A stretch of DNA of 64,000 nt from Siphonodentalium dalli (Eukaryota > Mollusca > Scaphopoda > Gadilida > Siphonodentaliidae), in contig CP136063.1 in the NCBI GenBank assembly GCA_032622095.1, forward strand, positions 182,877,956-182,941,955, written 5' to 3'. Below are positions 58,501-64,000 of this stretch, piece after piece (positions within the stretch are counted from its first letter, which is position 1; the number at the start of each line of letters is the position of its first letter). Under the pieces are notes generated by a model. That model was not told the origin of the DNA and made no database searches. It saw only the letters and a program-made list of their open reading frames with translations. A program made the position numbers and the translations under genes.

Positions 58501-61500
58501 TTACCCATAATTCTGCTGTGGTTAAGGAGTCGATTATTTAGGGCATTACTGTAACATGTCCATGTCAATAAATTATAATTTGTTCACACATACCATATGA
58601 AGCAATTAGTGCTGAAACAAATAGTGGATTCAGGTAATCAAATATTTGTCCGTAGGATTCAAATATTCATGGGGTTGTTTCCCGACCGTTAGTACTACAT
58701 ATGGAAATTAGCTATGAGAACAATTAACAATGAAAACCAGAATGACGAATGGTATAAACTATCTTTTTAAAATCAACTTTAAACATCACATTAAACATAT
58801 AGGCTGTCCTACTTAGGAGGCTGGAACAAGGCATCATGATTTCATGTTTTGCAGTTGATAATAACAGAAGATAACTTCTCATCCATTCTCATTTATTCTG
58901 AATTGTGTAATTGAGAGCAAGATGTCACAGGCCGATATCTATCTAGAGTTGTCTCTCTTTGATTGTGTTACTGGCTATCAGAAAAGTGTTTCATGACTGA
59001 TATTGAAGATTCCTGGTCATAATTTTTCAAAGCTAAATTAATTTCAGGAAATTCGAGCACTGACACTTCAGAGTTCGTTATACTGACAAATTCACAAGCA
59101 CCAAAGTTCTATATTAGGAAGAGGAAATACCCGGATGATGTTACTGGAATTGGGTCAATGATGCTATGCACACACATTTTAATGGCACCATTGATCTTAA
59201 CAGCAAGTGGTGAATTTTTTTCTACAGGGTCAATACTTCACAGAAAAACTTGTAGTACATTTGTACTAGAAGTAATGAATTCAACATTGACTTATTATTA
59301 ATTTCTGGAAACATGACATAACAGCATTTAAAAGATATGCCTATTTCAAACTATTTGAAACTTAATCACTGATGAGTTGTGACCACGAAAATTATAATAA
59401 ACATAATCCCTTGAATGGCTTGAATCCCACTTGATAAACATTGAAAAAATGGTATCCTTTGCACACAAGTGGAATGTGGCTGTCTGAAACATGTGCATCG
59501 TGCGCAGAACAAGTGTAGAAGATTTCATGAGAACATCATTCATGTTACATTCCGGTCACTTTAGTTGCACTTTGCATGACCTGCTATTATCAGGAAACGA
59601 GATGTACTCTGAATAAAGGTGAACGAATATTTAAATACGATTTTGATAATAGATTACTGGAGTTTACAAATGAATATTCGAATATTCATTTCAGTAATAG
59701 TTCTAAGCAATAAAACATACTGAGCCAGTGCCTCTTACATTCTGATATATACATGTATATATAAAAATAAATAAATACGACTTAAAGGCGGCGCCACTTT
59801 AAAGGAACCCTAGGCACTCAGAGTGGGTAAATGTGCAAAAAATATAAATGTAATAAATAAACTTTGTTCTTATATTCAATTCAGACGAACAATGTCAATC
59901 CAGTATACCATGCTATTTTTCTTCATATTAAAAATTAGGTTATAATTATTAAAATATTGACTTACTTTGGAACATCTTCAAATTCATCAAGTATACCCTC
60001 CATTTTTCATCGAAAAGTGGGGGTACAATTATTAAAATATTGACTTACTTTGGAACATCTTCGAATTCATCGACCACAAGGTAGCTGATTGAAGGAATGT
60101 ACTTGGCTACTCTTGGTTTTTTAGTCGGCTTTACATCTGGCTTTGAGGAGTGAGTGCGTTCATTGGTTTCCATCTTTTCAGGGTCAGGCTTCATTTGAGA
60201 GACCTCATTGCTGAAAGATTTAACAATATTAAAGGGACTCAATAGACCCCGAAGCCACGACAAATGGTTTTCGTGGCTGGCTCAACCAAAATTTTGTGGC
60301 TGGTTAGCTAGCTAAGCCGGCTCAGTTGCGACGATCGTGGCTGACGAAATATGGCGGCTCAGCCGGCTGAGATGTTATAATTCAGCGTATTTCGATTCCA
60401 AAAATTTCCTAATCCCTGGTTATAGACCCCGTTTGTTAAATTTAGCGTTTGTGGTGAACCCGTAGAATTCCGTACCACATGATGTATTCTTTTTGGTGTT
60501 GGGCTTTTCCATTATGGTGAAAATACACGAAGGACTGGCATCTAATCAGTATAAGTTACATTGGGACTTTTGTCGACTTCAGACTGCTATCTTCACTGGC
60601 ATATCTTGCGATATATGCATGCATCATTGAATGCTGAATCCGATAGTAATGATATACATGTATAATATTTCAAACTATTTTCTATTCTCGTCTACAGGTT
60701 ATGTACATATATTGACAAATGCCAGCGATGTCAGAGACTGAGTCGTGTCGAAATAAACAATTTATACTTTAACCCTTTCAATACTGAATGGATGCTCCCG
60801 TTCAGTTATAGGAAAGCATGCATTGGAATAGTCTATTCCACATTGAGAGGCCCGGGTGTTCTAATAATATAACAGCCATGCCGTGTCCATGCGAGTTTGC
60901 CAATATTAGGCAATGCGATTCGCAGTACAGTTGTGCTAAACATATAACATATGCACACGGCGTAGCCATTTTACAATTCAGGCGGCGGAGATTTTTTCAT
61001 GCGGCTGGCATTACAGATAATATGGCGAAGGCTTGTGGCCAATATGGCTGGCGGCGTGCGATGGCGGCTTCTGGCTCTAGGACTCAATGTCTTCCAAGTG
61101 GGTTCATAACTTCATGTGATGTCAGATAAATGTTATCATAAAGGTCTGTAAAGCAACTATCATCAATAAGTACATCATTTAAAATAGATTGACTAAGTTT
61201 GTTCGAATTTTCCTTATTAATATTGATATTTCGCATATTGAAACTGTCACTCTTACACCAGCATTACTGAGCAATGTCCAATTAGTCAAATAAGATACCA
61301 AAATTGAAACAAAACTTGACGTTAAACATTGGAAAAGCTGAAAATTATATTTTGGCAAGCTGGTTTAGACTAAAATATTTGAACATATTATGTGATTACG
61401 GATCTTTGCAACAGCTTTGTTGACATAAGAATTGTTTCAACATGCAAAATGTCGTTATTGGGGAACATTCAAGAACAAAGTTTCTTGGTGGTGAAGTTTT

Positions 61501-62747
61501 TACAGACTTTTATAATTTTTGCACATTTACCCAGTGAGAAGGCCTACGGTCCCTTCAACCATATTCATATTGAATTACAAGACCTGATTAACCCTTACTT
61601 TACCATATACTCAATGTTCAAATAATAAGTTGAACTCATTATCTGAACATTTCCCTCCCACCAGTGAAAAGGAATCCTGCACTTGCAATATCTATTTTTC
61701 TGTCTCATCTGAAAGAATCCATTAAGTAAAGAAAGGGCTACAGCCAACAATTTAATTATATGCCCCCCTCCCCACTATAACAATTTTGATTTTGTTCTTG
61801 TGGTTTTTTTTATTGAAACTGTGTCATGTTTCGCTCATCTCAGTTTTGGACTTTGCGTCGACCTTTTAGAAACTATAAACAGAATGGCATGTATAATTTG
61901 CAACTAAACAAAATGTTTCATCATTTGGAATCCACATCTTGTTGACAACAGAATACACTGAAATTAAAGTATCATACTCTTTATTTTGTCTCCCATCCAC
62001 GGGCCAGGATGAAAAAGTGTGAAAATATTTCTGTTTTGTTACAAAATCCGCAGTTCTGAGTCTGGAGCAGATGAAATTGCATCTCTCACCAATATTCAAA
62101 TGAAAGAGTCAACTACACTGTGGCTCAACTTGGATGGGGGATAATTTCATGTGTTACAGTCAATAGAGCGATTTGGAATGCCGAAAGTTTAAATGTCTAA
62201 TTAATACTAGATGTCAAATGAATATATATATAAGGTGATGATCGGATGAGGGATGGGGTCTGTGGGGTGTGCCAAAGGATTTAGTCATGCAAAGAGTAAA
62301 ACCCAAGATGGCTGCTGGAGGCCATGTTTTTTAACGAATTTCGGTCAAAATAGGAGGCTCCCATCAAATCTGAAATCAAAGATGGCTGCTGGCGGCCATG
62401 TTTTTTAACGAATTTCGGTCAAAATAGGAGGCTCCAATGCCAAATTGAAAAATAAAGTATGGGATCATTGAGACAACCGTAACTGAAACAAGAATATAAA
62501 AAAACACGCACAAAACTAGAAACTGATAAATTATGGACGTAATGCCAACTTATAACTAGGGTAGATAAAAAAGACAGTTGAATTCGATGCATGCAAACTC
62601 ATGTAAACAATTTTAAAATGGATAGAATACAAATATCAAGTATGCTCACCTGGTGGCGTGCGAAGATTTTTTCGGCAGCCGATTTGGAACATTTGAAGAC
62701 ATATATTTCAAGTGGGTTGTCAAATTGTTTATATCATCTGTCATAGC
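55376..62747 (-). CDS. SKA1: Spindle and kinetochore-associated protein 1, C-terminal 195 residues (4 exons)
   Basis: Exons in transcript order: 62747-62650, 60210-60049, 57012-56843, 55533-55376. All junctions have AG acceptors and GT donors (GTGAGC, GTAAGT, GTATGG), and the phases agree, giving 588 nt. Encoded landmarks: INNLTTHLKYMSSNVPNRLP (end of the coiled-coil part), a Lys/Pro/Glu linker, PKYMKGRLSYDKLN, INTAFQSKYKVLHTKK, YETYKSQETKDTAG, TYFVTDDDIKSFTTVKL, ILRHCNRLKEVRGGGITRY, then VENY and stop. KxRLxY, ETKDT-G and EVRGGG-TRY are signatures of the SKA1 microtubule-binding winged-helix domain. The SKA complex holds kinetochores on spindle microtubules during mitosis. Vertebrate SKA1 is about 255 residues, so roughly 60 N-terminal residues should lie beyond 64000. 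Confidence 0.92.
55534..56842. repeat. SKA1 last intron: MITE fragments and R2 repeat
   Basis: 55567-55645 is a truncated CATGACTGGAGCT-type TTAA MITE. About 55650-56050 is R2 repeat in two parts. About 56185-56275 and 56460-56560 are relatives of the 49795-50046 palindrome. Confidence 0.65.
56843..57012 (-). CDS. SKA1: SKA1 exon (start of microtubule-binding domain)
   Basis: Acceptor CTCTATTTCAG, donor GCAG/GTATGG. The first base completes a Lys codon, then YMKGRLSYDKLNSFIDQINT through ETKDTA. The reading frame runs on into the intron, so an unspliced reading would give a false C-terminus. Confidence 0.92.
57013..60048. repeat. SKA1 intron with MITEs and hairpins
   Basis: 57072-57398: complete TTAA MITE (TTAACCCTTCCATGACTGGA ... 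ATCATGAAAGGGTTAA) with TTATATATGCGAG hairpins. About 57700-58120: dispersed repeat with GGGGGATAACTCCACCAA phrases and a GGATGGATAGTGGACGG tail. 58378-58548: hairpin MITE with 66-bp arms. 59957-59990: partial copy of the neighbouring exon end (see findings). Confidence 0.65.
58378..58548. mobile_element. Complete hairpin MITE, TAATGCCCTAAATAATCG family
   Basis: Arms 58378-58443 and 58483-58548 are 66 bp with one mismatch, around a 39-nt loop. Half copies lie at 38465-38560, 41785-41875 and 62937-63040. Flanks resembling CAGTA suggest TA-targeted (Tc1/mariner-type) origin, which is inference. Confidence 0.8.
60049..60210 (-). CDS. SKA1: SKA1 exon (linker)
   Basis: Acceptor AAATCTTTCAG, donor CCAAA/GTAAGT. 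It encodes NEVSQMKPDPEKMETNER, a Lys/Pro-rich stretch, then IPSISYLVVDEFEDVPK. The IP-I---EF--VP spacing just before the microtubule-binding domain is typical of SKA1. Confidence 0.9.
60211..62649. repeat. SKA1 intron with TTAA MITEs and R1 repeat
   Basis: 60769 starts a TTAACCCTTTCAATACTG MITE end without a clear partner. 61588-61741 is a short TTAA MITE (TTAACCCTTACTTTACC left, GTAAAGAAAGGGCTA right) with the GTTCAAATAATAAGTT hairpin core. About 62110-62470 is R1 repeat. About 60236-60430 is low-complexity GGCTGGCT/GCCGGCTCAG sequence. Confidence 0.6.
62650..62747 (-). CDS. SKA1: SKA1 exon (end of coiled-coil region); first one inside the window
   Basis: Acceptor TTTCTATAG, donor CCAG/GTGAGC. 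It begins at phase 0 and encodes 32 residues, AMTDDINNLTTHLKYMSSNV through KKSSHAT, with two leftover bases completing Ser with the next exon. The NVP-RLP motif matches the NVPSHLP-like position of vertebrate SKA1. Confidence 0.85.
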
Positions 62748-64000
62748 CTATAGAAAGAAACATAATACATTGTAATAAATGAGATAGATTTTTCTTATTC
62801 CTCATATATTTTGAAACACAGCTAAAATCAGCCTATACCAGTACCAAACAAGTTTAGTTGAAGGAATTGTAAAGCAGATTTACCACTATTCTTCAACTCT
62901 ATTTCAATAAATATGTTTTTAAAATAGAAATATCAAGAGCTTTCCAATGAAAGGCAACAAGCCATATTTCCGACTAAATCCTGAAAAATTACCAATAATT
63001 CTTCTGTGGTTAAGGAGGATTATTTAGGGCATTACTGTAGTAGCTCAACTTGGATTGGGATAATTTCATGTGTTACAGTAGATAGAGTGATTAGGAAGTG
63101 GAAAGCTTAAATGTCTAAGTAATACTGGATGTCAACATGAAGAGATATATATAAAGTAAAATTCAAGATGGCTGCTGGTGGCCATTTTTTTCAATGAAAT
63201 TCGGAATGAAAGATGTGGCCTTTACGGTGTGCCAAAGGATTTAGTCATGCAAAGAGTAAAATCCAAGATGGCTTCCATTTAACGGATTTCTGTCAAAATA
63301 AGAGGCTCCCATCTAGAGGTCACCCCGAAGATTCATATGAAGTTTGGTGATGATCAGATGTGAGATGCGGGCTGCAGGGTGTACCGATGGCTTCTGAATA
63401 TATAGGAGAGAATTAAGTAGAAACTGGGCCCCTCCGTCTAGCAGGGAAATTGATGGAATTTGCCTTTAAATCTTGTGTTTTCGTAACTAGTTTTAGAACC
63501 GCACTAACAAACTAATGTCATACTTTAGAGCACACCACAAAATTCAAACTTCACTACAAAGGGTTACTTCCTGTGCCAATGGCTATTTTACCTATGGCAA
63601 ATCATAGGGAAGAGGTGTGAAGTATTTTTTATGCAAAAAACACACAAGGCTATTGACCAACTTAGACCAATCAGGGCCCAGTTTCTATTTAATTCTCTCC
63701 TATATATTCCTCCCGCATCCGCTAGATGTCACTCCGAACCATATACGTGTATACACCAGGGTAACCAATTTGAGGCTTTCATCTAGAGGTCACAACGAAG
63801 ATCCATATGAATTTGGTGATGATCGGATGAGAGATGTGACCTGTAGGGTGTGCTAACAGAAAATGTTGACGAACATACAGATGGACGACAACCCCAGACA
63901 ATAGCTCAAACTTGACTTTGTCAAGTTGAACTATAAATGGAACCGTCACAAACGAAACGAACTAAAATTTATAAAAAAAACAAAACACGTATTTTCAGTG
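62748..64000. repeat. Upstream SKA1 intron or flank, R1 repeats
   Basis: About 62937-63040 is an inverted half copy of the TAATGCCC hairpin family. R1 copies lie at about 63050-63400 and 63770-63870 (AAAATCCAAGATGGC, GGTGATGATCGGATGAGAGA). I searched the minus strand for a preceding coiled-coil exon and found none. Confidence 0.55.

Overview
This is AT-rich eukaryotic nuclear DNA. Two spliced genes, non-LTR retrotransposon relics, many foldback and TTAA-flanked MITEs and large minisatellites point to a bilaterian animal. The LINE types, and the dispersed repeats ending in GGACGGACGG-like tails, look molluscan to me, but that is an inference I could not test. One run of exactly 100 N (8513-8612) marks a scaffold join of unknown size.

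Two genes can be built exon by exon from splice signals and matching phases. (1) Plus strand, 33201-39598: a complete three-exon gene for a 251-residue secreted protein with a signal peptide, a Ser/Thr-rich mucin-like region and a C-terminal module resembling a CBM14/peritrophin-A chitin-binding domain. A TATA box lies about 125 bp upstream of its ATG. (2) Minus strand, 62747-55376: the last four coding exons of SKA1 (spindle and kinetochore-associated protein 1), including the whole microtubule-binding domain. Its N-terminal exons should lie beyond position 64000. The two genes point towards each other across about 15.8 kb of repeats.

Layout. 1-8.4 kb: a LINE reverse transcriptase relic, several inverted-repeat elements, one TA-flanked element with a tandem-repeat core, and a CR1-like 3' end. 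8.95-13.85 kb: a 4.9 kb foldback element whose ends are inverted arrays of a roughly 353-bp GC-rich repeat, flanked by an 8-bp duplication. 14.3-20 kb: a decayed minisatellite and a LINE nested inside another LINE. 20.4-21.8 kb: a 36-bp satellite. 22-25 kb: a three-level nest (CR1 LINE, then a foldback MITE, then a Mutator-like element with 101-bp TIRs and a 9-bp duplication). 25-33 kb: dispersed repeats and a 2.2 kb TIR element. 33-39.6 kb: the mucin-like gene with MITEs in intron 1. 39.7-53 kb: MITEs, decayed repeats and double-hairpin palindromes. 53.5-54.9 kb: a second copy of the Mutator-like element in the opposite orientation. 55.4-64 kb: SKA1, its introns filled with MITEs.

Most of the window is therefore mobile-element DNA. 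Its main novelty lies in the architecture of these elements (foldback arrays, tandem-cored TIR elements, hairpins within hairpins) and in the mucin-like gene. I saw no complete transposase, no tRNA or rRNA gene and no prokaryotic feature.
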